DNA of 64,000 nt from an uncultured Candidatus Saccharibacteria bacterium (GCA_938046775.1 CALIXB010000026.1:35828-99827); one strand, 5' to 3'. Numbered from the stretch's first letter, positions 8,809 to 18,602 are shown. Notes: generated from the sequence alone by a model not told the origin. A program made the numbers and translations.

Positions 8809-9906
8809 ATGAAAGTATCAGTCACTCAAGAAAAACTTGCAAAATCTCTTAATCTCATCAAAGACATTGCTTCAAGTCGTAATGAGTTACCAATATTAAA
8901 CAATATTTTACTACGCACTGATGGCGGTCGATTATTGATCGCTGGAACAAATTTGGAAATTGCCTCTACTCAATATATTGGCGCTAAAATTGATAAGCAT
9001 GGCTCAATTACTATCCCTGCTCGCTTGGTCTCAGAGTTTATTTCAAACTTACCAAACGGTATTGTTGAGCTTGAAGTCAAAAATGAGCATCTTCATATTA
9101 CTTCAGGTAAATTCTCATCAGTTATCAATGGTGTAGTGGCGGATGAGTACCCGGAATTGCCGACAATTGACGAAAAAGCTGCCATCCAATATGAAATCGA
9201 TGTTGAAGATTTAAAGAAGGCGATAATCCAAACGAAAATTGCAGTTAGTTCTGACGTGACGCGGGCAGTTTTAACTGGCGTGTATTGGCATAATCACGAA
9301 GGTTCGTTATATCTAGCAGCTACTGATGGTTATCGATTGGCAGAAAAAAGACTATCTAAGTCTAATGATGAAGTGTCAGCTATTATCCCCGCTTCGACAC
9401 TTTCAGAGGTAAGCAAGAGTGTTGGTGAAGAGAAAAAAATCACCGTTCTCTTTGATGAATCTCAGGTGTGCTTCAGAACGGGAGATATGGAAATTGTTAG
9501 TCGGTTGATTGACGGAAAATTCCCTGATTATCGTCAATTGATTCCGTCAAATTCAGAGACGGAAATCGTTATTAAAAAAGCTGATTTTAGTAGAGTGACA
9601 AAGATTGCAGCATTATTTGCGCGTGAATCTGGTGGCGGAATAACCGTGACTGCCTCAAAGGAAAACTCCCTATTATCTATCCACTCAATCGCATCTGAGC
9701 TAGGTGAAAACACCTCAGAAGCTTCGGCTTCTATATCAGCTGACGGTCAAGTAACACTTAATTCGCGCTATTTAACGGAAGTTCTGAATATTATTGATGC
9801 TGACGAAATTACATTCTCGTTTAATGGTAAATTATCGCCATGTGTCATCCGAGAGCAGGTAAAAAACCCTGATTATACACACATTATTATGCCACTTAAG
9901 AGCTAG
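8809..9906 (+). CDS. dnaN: DNA polymerase III beta sliding clamp
   Basis: Ring-shaped processivity clamp. The 365-aa length is standard for three repeated clamp domains; recognisable features are the N-terminal LPILNNILLRT segment, the middle domain ATDGYRLAEKRL element, and the C-terminal ending YTHIIMPLKS, which matches the conserved clamp tail. An AAGGA precedes the ATG. The 3' end overlaps the convergent gene at 9896 by 11 bp, with no terminator visible between them. Confidence 0.97.
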   Translation: MKVSVTQEKLAKSLNLIKDIASSRNELPILNNILLRTDGGRLLIAGTNLEIASTQYIGAKIDKHGSITIPARLVSEFISNLPNGIVELEVKNEHLHITSGKFSSVINGVVADEYPELPTIDEKAAIQYEIDVEDLKKAIIQTKIAVSSDVTRAVLTGVYWHNHEGSLYLAATDGYRLAEKRLSKSNDEVSAIIPASTLSEVSKSVGEEKKITVLFDESQVCFRTGDMEIVSRLIDGKFPDYRQLIPSNSETEIVIKKADFSRVTKIAALFARESGGGITVTASKENSLLSIHSIASELGENTSEASASISADGQVTLNSRYLTEVLNIIDADEITFSFNGKLSPCVIREQVKNPDYTHIIMPLKS

Positions 9907-10543
9907 TGGAAAATGGTGATAACCTAGATGCTGCTTCGGATAAAATTTCTTCTGGAATATTTTTAGTGTTGTAAGTGGTATTGATAATTTGTGGTCTAGT
10001 TTTAATTGTCCATTTATTATTTTCTTTTTTTAATATGACAGTGTAGATGTCTCCTGAATTTCTATCTATATCCTCTCTTTGATAGGTGGCGGCATACCAA
10101 TCGATATTCTTTCCTAATATAATTTCCTTTTTAAGTATGAAAGATGATTTCAACTCTGGGTATTTAGTAAATAATACAGCTGAAATGTCATTTTTGTATT
10201 CGGCTATTTTATTGGACATAAATTTCTTGCTGTAGCTGGTTTTTATAGATACATCCTTGTCTGATCCTTCGACTGTAAATTCTGTGTAATTTTCATTGAT
10301 ATGTCCAGACTTAGATGAGGTTTTAATTATATATTTGCCATCTGATAATTTTATTTTAGTATCTCCTTCTAACGATATAATCTCGGTGTTAGTTTTTGCA
10401 TTATTGCGATATATTTTAGCCGATAAGTCTGGTTTGTCGAAAAATATAGAAATAGTATATGTTGGACGAATGAAGAAAAAAGCTAATAATAATAGTACGA
10501 CCATTATAGAACTTATTATTATAATAATATTTCTTCGATTCAT
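9896..10543 (-). CDS. Membrane-anchored protein of the T4SS operon, PEGA-like region
   Basis: Not a named family I can recognise. The 215-aa protein has one N-terminal membrane helix (about 5-25), then a beta-rich region with short-repeat character like PEGA surface domains (about 30-95), and a ~110-residue C-terminal domain. That domain ends with a Y-x-V-I-L strand, W-x-I and NIPEEIL. The same ending pattern appears in the 152-aa protein at 12365 (NIGVPADII), so the two may share a fold. It is the last gene of the T4SS operon, with GGAG 6 bases before the ATG. A role outside the membrane in the secretion machine is inferred from context. Confidence 0.65.
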   Translation of the reverse strand: MNRRNIIIIISSIMVVLLLLAFFFIRPTYTISIFFDKPDLSAKIYRNNAKTNTEIISLEGDTKIKLSDGKYIIKTSSKSGHINENYTEFTVEGSDKDVSIKTSYSKKFMSNKIAEYKNDISAVLFTKYPELKSSFILKKEIILGKNIDWYAATYQREDIDRNSGDIYTVILKKENNKWTIKTRPQIINTTYNTKNIPEEILSEAASRLSPFSTSS

Positions 10544-10546
10544 AAA

Positions 10547-11155
10547 TTACTCCTTAAACGCATTGGCATAATTTCTAAAAATAATATTTAGTTTTGATGG
10601 ATCAAATCCTTGTTCTTTAATTTTATTAATAGCAGCATTTCTATATCCTTCTATAGTATCGATCTCTACAATAATACCATTTGGGATATTTGGATCTACT
10701 CTATAGCCTATAGAGTAGATTAGATTTTTGATAGGTAATTTTTTAATTATTGGATTTGCATCTTCTAATGCTTTTTGCTCGTCAACAAGTTTGTCTGTTG
10801 TAATTTTGTCTATTTCAGCGCCCCTAGAAGATGATTTTAACTCTTTAATTGCCTCTTGAGTAATTGGAATAAGTGAAAATACTATCCTTAGTGGTTTATC
10901 TTTCTTTACTTCTATATGAACGGTTTCGCTCTTAAATCCATCTCTAAATGCTTTAAAATCATATATTCCTGGTTTTAGATATATAACTTGTGATCCGATA
11001 ATTTTTTTATTTTCTACGGTAATTTCTGCTTTATTTGGTGAGACTAATAAAAATACTGGTACCGTATTAATTCTGGATGTATATATGACAATTCCGTAGG
11101 CTAATATAATAAGTGATGATAAAAATAGTAATATACTAATTATTCTTTTATTCAT
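10547..11155 (-). CDS. Membrane-anchored PEGA-domain protein of the T4SS operon
   Basis: A 202-aa protein with one N-terminal helix (about 5-27) followed by a PEGA-type domain: VSPNKAEITVENKKI, then a YLKPGIYDFKAFRDGFKS turn typical of PEGA repeats. The C-terminal ~90 residues are charged and mixed alpha/beta. PEGA domains occur on bacterial surface proteins and are thought to bind carbohydrate or protein. Its start codon overlaps the previous stop (TAATG), which indicates translational coupling. The exact role in the secretion system is unknown. Confidence 0.68.
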   Translation of the reverse strand: MNKRIISILLFLSSLIILAYGIVIYTSRINTVPVFLLVSPNKAEITVENKKIIGSQVIYLKPGIYDFKAFRDGFKSETVHIEVKKDKPLRIVFSLIPITQEAIKELKSSSRGAEIDKITTDKLVDEQKALEDANPIIKKLPIKNLIYSIGYRVDPNIPNGIIVEIDTIEGYRNAAINKIKEQGFDPSKLNIIFRNYANAFKE

Positions 11156-12372
11156 TATTTTTTCCTATACCAAGTTACGCTTGGAGAAGTTAAACTTTCA
11201 CCTCCTGCTTTTGGTGCATATTCGCATTGTGAAGCAGATGCTATTTTTGAATCAAAACCCTCTATATCGCCAACGTAAACAAAGGTATGTCCTGGGCTGT
11301 GTGCGACATCACCGGGTTTAAGATCTGCTATATTTATTGAGCTACCATTACCGAGAGTTTGCCAGTTAGCCTCTGCCCATGCTCTCTGTACGCTAGTTGG
11401 GCCAGCCTTACCGTTTTCGCCTCCGTAATTATAGTTCTTATCAAATCCACTGTCATTTAGTATCGTTGTCACAAAGGCGCCACAGTCTACACCGCCCCCA
11501 AGACAAGAATCTCCAATGTATCTATTCTCGCTTTTTGCCTTTTCTATAGCTTTTGCATATTCAGGTTTTTTATCTGTACGTACGGTTTTTTCTGGCCAGG
11601 CATAACGTTTGACATAGTCGATAAAGTCGCCGCCACTTGATGAAGAGCATCCTCCTCCGCTTCCGCCCGTACCATTAAATCTTTCATAAATCTTTTGAGC
11701 AGCAGCGCCACGTATATTTTTGACCTGCTCTTTAGTCATAGCTGATTTTTCAAAATCATCATGCCAAAAAACAGTAGCTTCCTCTACTGTTTTTAAGGTT
11801 TTTAGTAGCTCCCAAGAATTTGACGCAGTACCGAATCCAGAAGCAGTAACGGGCCTTTCCGTTCCTTCTTGAACTAGATACTCTAATTCGAAAATTAATA
11901 ATTTATCGTTATCTTCTACAGGAATAGAGTCTATCATTCCTTTTTCGTTGGGTGCGCCACCATATTCTTGACTGTAATATTTTTTTAGATCGGATGGTAT
12001 TTTATTAGCTATTAAAGTACGCCTTCCAAATGTCCATTGAGCAAGACCCCATCCTCCGGATTCCCATCCCTGTCCTACTTCGTGCCTAGTAGGACTAAAT
12101 CCTGACTCTGCTTGAATATTAGCCATCACACCAGCTGTCTGTTCAGCGCTTAATCCTACGTTGCGCAAATACCCCCAAATCTTCTCTTGGTTGTCTGATC
12201 CTGACACTCCATTAGAAGATGATCCGGAGCAAGTTGTTGAATCATTTGCTTTGTACCAAAGAATATCGTTTGTTACATATGAATCGGGATATCCTGTCGC
12301 TAAAGATACTGGCTGCATAGTAATAGCAAAAGATATAGCAAAGCAAAGAGTAATGGACAACTTTTTATACAT
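11155..12372 (-). CDS. Secreted cell-wall hydrolase: lysozyme-like + CHAP domains (VirB1-like role)
   Basis: A signal peptide (1-26) leads to two catalytic modules. Residues ~65-235 resemble phage tail-tip lysozymes (Phage_lysozyme2): AGVMANIQAESGF with a likely catalytic E89, then GGWGLAQWTFGRR. After a Gly/Ser linker, residues ~250-405 form a CHAP amidase-like domain with the nucleophile in GGVDCGAF (C297) and partner histidine in SPGHTFVYVG (H362). Together they could cut both glycan strands and peptides. In T4SS operons such enzymes (VirB1) open the wall for channel assembly. The gene overlaps its upstream neighbour by 8 bp. In an epibiont it might also act on the host wall; that is speculation. 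Confidence 0.85.
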   Translation of the reverse strand: MYKKLSITLCFAISFAITMQPVSLATGYPDSYVTNDILWYKANDSTTCSGSSSNGVSGSDNQEKIWGYLRNVGLSAEQTAGVMANIQAESGFSPTRHEVGQGWESGGWGLAQWTFGRRTLIANKIPSDLKKYYSQEYGGAPNEKGMIDSIPVEDNDKLLIFELEYLVQEGTERPVTASGFGTASNSWELLKTLKTVEEATVFWHDDFEKSAMTKEQVKNIRGAAAQKIYERFNGTGGSGGGCSSSSGGDFIDYVKRYAWPEKTVRTDKKPEYAKAIEKAKSENRYIGDSCLGGGVDCGAFVTTILNDSGFDKNYNYGGENGKAGPTSVQRAWAEANWQTLGNGSSINIADLKPGDVAHSPGHTFVYVGDIEGFDSKIASASQCEYAPKAGGESLTSPSVTWYRKK

Positions 12373-12823
12373 CAGATCGATTCCTCTTATATTCGCTTAT
12401 AATATCTGCAGGAACGCCAATATTTTTTAAGGCGTCTGGGGATTTTCTATCATTAACACCTGTTATGACTGAATTACTCCTCAGGACTACATACACGCTA
12501 TAGGTAGATTTGAATTTCTCGCTATAAATTTCTAATGCAACCAGCTTAAATTCGCCCTGCTCTTTTACTATTGAGTATTTTTTTAATTCACGATTACCAT
12601 AGGTACTGGAAGTAGAGTTTAGCAATTCGGTGATAACTTTTTGTTCTGACGATTGCTCGTGAGTATTATTTTGATTACTTTGATTCTCGTTAGTGCTTTG
12701 AGGTGATGGCAGGACGGTAGTATATTGATTACTGTTAGGGTTTTTAATAATAAGGAAAGTTGCCGTAATGCTTATTAAAAATAATATGAATGATATTAGT
12801 ATGACTTTATTTTCCTTATTCAT
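12365..12823 (-). CDS. Small membrane-anchored protein of the T4SS operon
   Basis: A 152-aa protein with one N-terminal helix (about 6-26), an Asn/Gln/Ser-rich linker (30-65) and a ~85-residue mixed alpha/beta domain. I do not recognise the family; the architecture recalls a short VirB8-type or NTF2-like protein, without firm motif support. Its C-terminus resembles that of the operon-end protein at 9896. The ATG at 12823 is chosen because it forms a TAATG overlap with the preceding stop; an earlier in-frame start at 12853 would lie inside that gene. Confidence 0.6.
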   Translation of the reverse strand: MNKENKVILISFILFLISITATFLIIKNPNSNQYTTVLPSPQSTNENQSNQNNTHEQSSEQKVITELLNSTSSTYGNRELKKYSIVKEQGEFKLVALEIYSEKFKSTYSVYVVLRSNSVITGVNDRKSPDALKNIGVPADIISEYKRNRSDV

Positions 12824-15800
12824 TAGACCTTCCTCGCATATTCCCAGTGCCATTGTTCAGGTTTGCTACCACCTGGTTCAGCCCAAGCTGGATGTACATA
12901 ACCGTATTTATGAGCATTAGCCTTCAGCCAATTGTATGTAGAAGACCCAAATGCGCCAACTTCAATATCTGCGGCAAGTCCCCAGCCGTGGTTTGATATA
13001 CATGGGGGAGCTGGAGCCGCTCTTGATCCTAATTCTTTGCTGTATCTAATCTGGGTTGCGCAATCTCGATATGCTTCATTAATGGTTAAGTCGGATCCGT
13101 TATCGGCTTTATATGCTTTGTTCATCTCTTCCATAGCCGTCGCAGCTTTCTTATTCATCTTGTTGCCTGGTGAGAAAGATAAAGTTTGCAATTCTGAATC
13201 TGGAATTTCTCCGTTGCTATGACCTCCCCATCCGTCTTGCTGCGCCTCTTCTAATTGGGGTTCGCCAACCGCCTCGCCATTATCTGGAGCTTTAGTTGTG
13301 GTTGAAGGAGTATCTTCTTCGTCATCTTCGCCATTAATTGATTGGGCAATCTGAAAATCAATTAGTAATACGGACATAGCGGAAAGTTTTCTGTCATCGT
13401 ACTGCTTAGCGGAGTTTTCAGCTCCGAAAGATTCGTTAGTAACATCTTTACCTTCTGCATCTTTGTAAGTAGTACTTGTAGTAGTTGTCGCTGCTTGTTT
13501 TGAATTTGTTGGTGCTACACATCCGCCACTATTAAACCAGTAATTTCCGCTACTCGCGTCACTACAATCTTCAATGAAATCGTAAAGGGGTGTACCTTCA
13601 ACTATGTATCCATTAGTCATGAGATCGGATATTGTTGCGCCATCTGGAATATCTGCATCTTTCTTTATCCATCCTTCATCTTCGGCAATCTGTATAGCTT
13701 CCTCTACCGACATATTATCCTGGCTTTTAGTTATACCCGTACATGGTAATCCTGCTAAATTTATAGCCGGATCTTCGGATGACCCACTTCCCATATAAAA
13801 GTCTTTTGCGTATCCACAATATTTATCAGAATACATACCGTTTGCTGCTTTTGCAGTGGATGAATAAGACAATGCCATAGAGGGTAGCCTGAGAATATTA
13901 GATAGCATTGCTACTGGAGTTTTACTATAAGTTCCATTAGCCATCATCATATTACCCATATTATGGAATATACTACCTAAGAATGTATATCTACTTGATG
14001 TATCAAATGGACTTAAAGAGGCTATGTCCATTTCTTTTTGGAATTCTTCGTTTGCTATTTGGATTCCATTGAATTCTGCCAATTGGCTCATTTTAAGACC
14101 TGGTAGCATCTGCCCCATAGATCCGCTTGCAAAGAACGCTGCCGCTCCAACGCCAAGTGCATCACCTAAATCCTTATACTGGGCATTATTTGGTACAAGG
14201 AGTTTCTTTGCTAGTTCTTCAAGAATTGTTTTAACTTGTTCGCCTACCGCTACCTCCGCTACCTTTGTAACTATTGCACCGATAGTTTGGCTTCCTGCCC
14301 AAGTTAACAATTTAGTCCATCCACCGGTGGCGGCGGTAGCTACACTCTCTATGGCCATAAAAGCGTACATTGTAATTGGACTAAGTATAAAGTCACAAGC
14401 TCCTTGAGTAGCACCTTTAAGGTCATTGATTTTGCGAATTATGGGATTTGTAACTATTGAATATCCTGGCACATAATTTTTAGCAATTCCTGGCTTGTCA
14501 TTATTGACACCCATTGCTGCAAGGAGAAATGGAGAGTCCAGAGCTGATCCTTCGGTGTTTTCAGACCCTTTCATTTTACCTCTTTGAGTGAGCATGTCGC
14601 CTATAGTTTCCATCGTTTCTTGAGAGAACCCACTGCCTGCAGATTCGGCAGCTGAAGCCTTCTGACCGAATAATGACGCTGCGGCAGGTTGACTATCTAA
14701 CCCAGAAGCTTTAGCCTGCGATCCGGGAGATAATATTACATCCATAACCAAGCCAAGCAGAGGAGCTAGCTGAACTGCAGTAACTCCTGCTGCGATAATA
14801 TTTGGAATTTTTACAGCTAAGCAATAACTAGCAGCAATAGTGTAGGCTAGTGCCCCTTTTTTTAATTTACCTCCCATCTTATTAATTCCGGTCTTAACGT
14901 TATTGATGGCTGTGCTGTTATTAAATTTTGGCATCCCCTCTCGGAATTTTTTTATCCTCTCTGCTACTTTAAGTTTTTTATCGATTTTTGACATCGCACT
15001 GTTTCTTTTAAGATTGAACTTATTGTAGAGCTTACTCATATGCTTTCCTGTCCAGGCGCGGAAACGCATTTTAAATAAGCCAGTTCTGCCATAGACTTTA
15101 CTGGCAATTTTACGATTCTCTTTCTTTAGCAATTCGTCTTTTAATTTTGACGACTCAATAGGTTTCCCATCGTTTAATCCTTCCACCTTCCAGTGCGTTG
15201 GTTTTTTTTCTGGATAACCAGTTTTCTTCAGCTTCATTTCATTGCCGTCAGCATCGACTGGAATAATTCCCGATTTCTTGAACTTCGTTAGTGCTTTATA
15301 GGACAACTTTCCTGTTCTACATCTTATCTTCTTACTGCTATTAGCGCAGACTCCTGTACTATCTTCAGAATCCAGTAATCCGTTCATAACCTGTTTGCTT
15401 CTGGATATTTTAGCGGATGTGGCGGAGTCGTTTTTCCAGGTGAAATTCTCCATAATATTTTGTAGCATTGTAGCTGGGCTAAGAAATATTCCCATAATTC
15501 CACCGCCCAGTCCCAATATTCCGGCAATAGCTGCAATTGGTCCACGTTTTTTCAGTAAAGACTTAAATGTTACTGGACTTTTCTTTTTCCCTGCAGACGG
15601 TTGATAAAAACCATTATTAGGTATGGAAGATTCTTGCCCATTGACTGCTTCACTGGCGGAATCGTTTCTGTTAGGATCTAAGTCAGAATCTTTATTATCA
15701 AATTGAGATTCAAGGTCATTTATGGCATCTTTTTCGCGATTGCTCAACTCTGATCCGCTATCAAGATCGGCTGAGATTTGATCGAACCTAGCCTGCTCGG

Positions 15801-15855
15801 CAGGATTTAATCTACTGTCAGTCTCGGAATCTGTCGTATAGTCAACTCGCGCCAT
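12823..15855 (-). CDS. T4SS membrane protein fused to a C-terminal M15 (VanY-like) peptidase
   Basis: A 1010-aa protein unlike a standard T4SS subunit. The N-terminus is acidic and disordered (1-90), followed by a helix near 107-130, a strongly basic region (about 180-320), further hydrophobic segments (about 340-385 and 480-580), and a Ser/Thr-rich linker (about 780-890). The last ~110 residues match D,D-/L,D-carboxypeptidases of the VanY family: SNHGWGLAADI (H956, D963) and EQWHWEY (E1001? region; H1003), which would provide the zinc ligands. The peptidase would face outward and trim peptidoglycan peptides. Family knowledge covers only the peptidase; the rest is unassigned. It lies 3 bases after the VirB4 stop. 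Confidence 0.8.
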   Translation of the reverse strand: MARVDYTTDSETDSRLNPAEQARFDQISADLDSGSELSNREKDAINDLESQFDNKDSDLDPNRNDSASEAVNGQESSIPNNGFYQPSAGKKKSPVTFKSLLKKRGPIAAIAGILGLGGGIMGIFLSPATMLQNIMENFTWKNDSATSAKISRSKQVMNGLLDSEDSTGVCANSSKKIRCRTGKLSYKALTKFKKSGIIPVDADGNEMKLKKTGYPEKKPTHWKVEGLNDGKPIESSKLKDELLKKENRKIASKVYGRTGLFKMRFRAWTGKHMSKLYNKFNLKRNSAMSKIDKKLKVAERIKKFREGMPKFNNSTAINNVKTGINKMGGKLKKGALAYTIAASYCLAVKIPNIIAAGVTAVQLAPLLGLVMDVILSPGSQAKASGLDSQPAAASLFGQKASAAESAGSGFSQETMETIGDMLTQRGKMKGSENTEGSALDSPFLLAAMGVNNDKPGIAKNYVPGYSIVTNPIIRKINDLKGATQGACDFILSPITMYAFMAIESVATAATGGWTKLLTWAGSQTIGAIVTKVAEVAVGEQVKTILEELAKKLLVPNNAQYKDLGDALGVGAAAFFASGSMGQMLPGLKMSQLAEFNGIQIANEEFQKEMDIASLSPFDTSSRYTFLGSIFHNMGNMMMANGTYSKTPVAMLSNILRLPSMALSYSSTAKAANGMYSDKYCGYAKDFYMGSGSSEDPAINLAGLPCTGITKSQDNMSVEEAIQIAEDEGWIKKDADIPDGATISDLMTNGYIVEGTPLYDFIEDCSDASSGNYWFNSGGCVAPTNSKQAATTTTSTTYKDAEGKDVTNESFGAENSAKQYDDRKLSAMSVLLIDFQIAQSINGEDDEEDTPSTTTKAPDNGEAVGEPQLEEAQQDGWGGHSNGEIPDSELQTLSFSPGNKMNKKAATAMEEMNKAYKADNGSDLTINEAYRDCATQIRYSKELGSRAAPAPPCISNHGWGLAADIEVGAFGSSTYNWLKANAHKYGYVHPAWAEPGGSKPEQWHWEYARKV

Positions 15856-15858
15856 ATT

Positions 15859-17718
15859 TTATACTTCTCCGTAACCGCCAATTGGTGTATCAGACGGCTT
15901 TACTTGTTGAGCTACGGGATTGGTGTTAATCAGGTTATACTCAGTGTCGCTAGCTTGAATTTGGATATGAACGTGATTTTGCCCAGCAAAGAATAAGCCT
16001 TGACCAACTGGGAAGTTAGATAGTCGTTTTTGCTCTTCATCGGTCAATTTAAATACCTGGGCAAGGACATCAACAGCGCTGGTGGATTGTTTTAATAGTA
16101 ATTGCATTGATGAGTTGGAGACTATGGCGCGACCCATCTTGCTGCCAACAAAATCTTCCACGTCCTGAGTGATAGTGGTTAATCCTAATTGATACTTACG
16201 AGCGCGCTTTGCTAGGGAGAATAAGAAATTGGCGGAATCATCATATTTCATCAATTGCCATGCCTCATCCACGATCAGCATGCGCTTTTTCTGGTCGGTG
16301 CGTGTAATATTCCAGATGTGGTTCAGGACAATATACATCGCGGTTGGTCGAAGTTCGTCTTCAAGGTCACGAATATTAAACACCACCATATTATTGTTGA
16401 TGTCAATATTACTTTGCTGTGAGAAAATACCAGCAAATGTTCCAGAGGTAAATTTGCGGAGTCGTTGTGCCAGGCTTGGTCCAGTGCCGCCCATGTGAAG
16501 CAATGTGTCATATAAGTCAGAAATAGTTGGAGGAGTAGAGTTGTGAGTCAGTGGATCAGATGTAATGCCAACTCGCGCATAGGTATCAATGAGCGCTTGA
16601 TCGATATCTGCTTCTTCCGCCGGCGTTAATCCCGCTACAACTTGCCCGCCAGCTGTTGTTTGCGCCCCGCCTAGCATTTGTCGCAATAATCCATGCAGCG
16701 TTACTAGGTTTGCTCTTAAAGCGTCGTCCGCCTCGTCGGTATCGATGACTCGCGGTAAGTCAAAAGGATTAATCCTTGTATCACTATTTAAGCTCAATCT
16801 AATATAACTGCCGCCCACTGCATCGCATAATTTTTGATACTCATTTTCTGGGTCAATAATCACAATGTCTGACCCAACCATCATACTTCTTAGGGCCTCT
16901 AATTTAACGGTAAATGATTTACCAGCACCAGATTTAGCGAACACCACCATATTGGCATTTTCCAGACTAAACCTATCAAAAATCACCAGGCCGTTATTGT
17001 GCATATTAATTCCATACAGGACGCCCTTATTATCCGTCAGATCGGCTGAAGTGAATGGGAAGCTGGTAGAAATTGCGCCCGTATTCATATTACGGCGAAT
17101 TTGCAGCTCATCGGTTAACTGTGGAACTGTGCTATTGAGCCCCTGCTCTTGTTGACTGGAGGCGACTTTGGAGAAGACTAATTGTTGTCCAAATATTGTT
17201 TCAATCTTATGTTGCACGAAGTTTAGCTCATCCATACTATCGGCATAAATTGTAATATATAGACCGTAGCGGAAGAATTTTTCCGCCCCAATCTGTAGCT
17301 GATCACGCAGTTCTTCTGCATCTTGCAGAGCAGCTTCCAGTCCTGGATCGCGCACACGCCCCTTTTCTGAATTGATATTCATGCTAGCTTCCAGCTGGGT
17401 AACTTTTTTGCGCAGATTATTCAACACAATTTGCGTATCAACCGGATAAATAAACATACTAATATCCAACACCTCGTCGATATTAATCACCGAACTGAGC
17501 CAGCCGGTGTAGATCTGTCGCGGATAGCCGTAAACATACATGGTACGACCATATTTTGAACCTAGTCGGAAATGATCGGAATGAAGTTCAATGCTACTTG
17601 GTGCGATAAAATCACGCAGCGTACGGACACCGGTTAAAAAGGCCTGCTCAACTTCAGCCTGTTCGCGTGCTCGTTGTTGTGCGGCAATATCAACAGCGTC
17701 TAATTTCTTCTTTGCCAT
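15859..17718 (-). CDS. T4SS ATPase, VirB4/TraC C-terminal motor part
   Basis: Motor ATPase of the type IV secretion machine. The 619-aa protein has an N-terminal domain (about 25-225), then Walker A VVFAKSGAGKSFT (K267), an ENEYQ element (VIIDPENEYQKL) typical of VirB4, Walker B KRMLIVDEAWQLM, and the downstream TTITQDVEDF sensor. It is shorter than classical VirB4 (about 800 aa), and the missing N-terminal section is encoded by the preceding gene, with which it overlaps by one base. Energy from ATP would drive pilus assembly or substrate export at the inner membrane. Confidence 0.93.
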   Translation of the reverse strand: MAKKKLDAVDIAAQQRAREQAEVEQAFLTGVRTLRDFIAPSSIELHSDHFRLGSKYGRTMYVYGYPRQIYTGWLSSVINIDEVLDISMFIYPVDTQIVLNNLRKKVTQLEASMNINSEKGRVRDPGLEAALQDAEELRDQLQIGAEKFFRYGLYITIYADSMDELNFVQHKIETIFGQQLVFSKVASSQQEQGLNSTVPQLTDELQIRRNMNTGAISTSFPFTSADLTDNKGVLYGINMHNNGLVIFDRFSLENANMVVFAKSGAGKSFTVKLEALRSMMVGSDIVIIDPENEYQKLCDAVGGSYIRLSLNSDTRINPFDLPRVIDTDEADDALRANLVTLHGLLRQMLGGAQTTAGGQVVAGLTPAEEADIDQALIDTYARVGITSDPLTHNSTPPTISDLYDTLLHMGGTGPSLAQRLRKFTSGTFAGIFSQQSNIDINNNMVVFNIRDLEDELRPTAMYIVLNHIWNITRTDQKKRMLIVDEAWQLMKYDDSANFLFSLAKRARKYQLGLTTITQDVEDFVGSKMGRAIVSNSSMQLLLKQSTSAVDVLAQVFKLTDEEQKRLSNFPVGQGLFFAGQNHVHIQIQASDTEYNLINTNPVAQQVKPSDTPIGGYGEV

Positions 17719-18602
17719 TATAGTCTTTCTCCTGTTGGTGCTTGTCCTGTGCCTTTAGTGACGTAGGTAGTAGTGAGTTCACTCGGGTCGATTTCTGACA
17801 GTGATTCGCGTGATGATGTGTCGGGATTATATGAAGTGTAGAATAACTCGCCCAACTGCCTGGTGTTTAATTGCCAGCTTTTTACTCCAATTTGGAACAA
17901 GCCGCTCATTACCGAATCGATACGATTTTTTATCTCATCCTTTGCCTTCGTGTATGTAACCTGATCAATTTTTGTTACAGTCGCTTCTTTTTTTCCGCTG
18001 AAGAAACTACTAAATAGTCCTTTTGTTTGTTGTTTGAAGGCATTTTCTTCACCAGCAGGATAATACGGTACAACTACGTAAAAACTTTTATCCATAATGT
18101 TTGCTTCTTGTGCTAGAACATCAATAAAGTCCATATAATCATCCATCAGAACATTGAGTAACATGTTATCTTGATTACGTCTGATATCGGCTAATCTGTC
18201 TAGATAAGGCCCAATGTCTACCCGGCGTGAACGGACCAGAATTTGAACTGGAAAATACAGAGAATTTATGAAGTTTTGATAACTGAACTCTATTCCCTCT
18301 CTTTCGCGCGAGCTCATCAGGTCAAAGTTAATTGATTCACATTCAATTACTGCCCGGAAGCTACCATCACTCATGATAATCATATTTTCACGCATTTCAG
18401 AAAACAGGAGAGTATTTTGAGTGCTGATTGGTCCACTCTGTTTTTTATTTTCTGGTGACTTATCCGGGGTTGGTGTAGTGGCAGATCCTGCTATGGTTGT
18501 ATTTACGGCGGATTGCTGAGGAATATTAGGAATAGCCGCATTGGTTTGCGGTAATTGCTGATTCAATTGCTGATTTTGTAACTCTGGTTGCATAAACCCC
18601 AC
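17718..18602 (-). CDS. TraC-like domain protein, split N-terminal part of VirB4
   Basis: A 294-aa protein with a Gln/Pro-rich disordered start (1-55), then an alpha/beta domain beginning LLFSEMRENMIIMSDGSFRA that matches the N-terminal TraC/VirB4 segment found before the ATPase core. It contains an FYVVVPYYP strand and no Walker motifs. Its stop overlaps the start of the ATPase gene (TAATG), which is consistent with two pieces of one VirB4 machine made in equal amounts. The split arrangement is common in Gram-positive and CPR systems. Confidence 0.8.
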   Translation of the reverse strand: MGFMQPELQNQQLNQQLPQTNAAIPNIPQQSAVNTTIAGSATTPTPDKSPENKKQSGPISTQNTLLFSEMRENMIIMSDGSFRAVIECESINFDLMSSREREGIEFSYQNFINSLYFPVQILVRSRRVDIGPYLDRLADIRRNQDNMLLNVLMDDYMDFIDVLAQEANIMDKSFYVVVPYYPAGEENAFKQQTKGLFSSFFSGKKEATVTKIDQVTYTKAKDEIKNRIDSVMSGLFQIGVKSWQLNTRQLGELFYTSYNPDTSSRESLSEIDPSELTTTYVTKGTGQAPTGERL

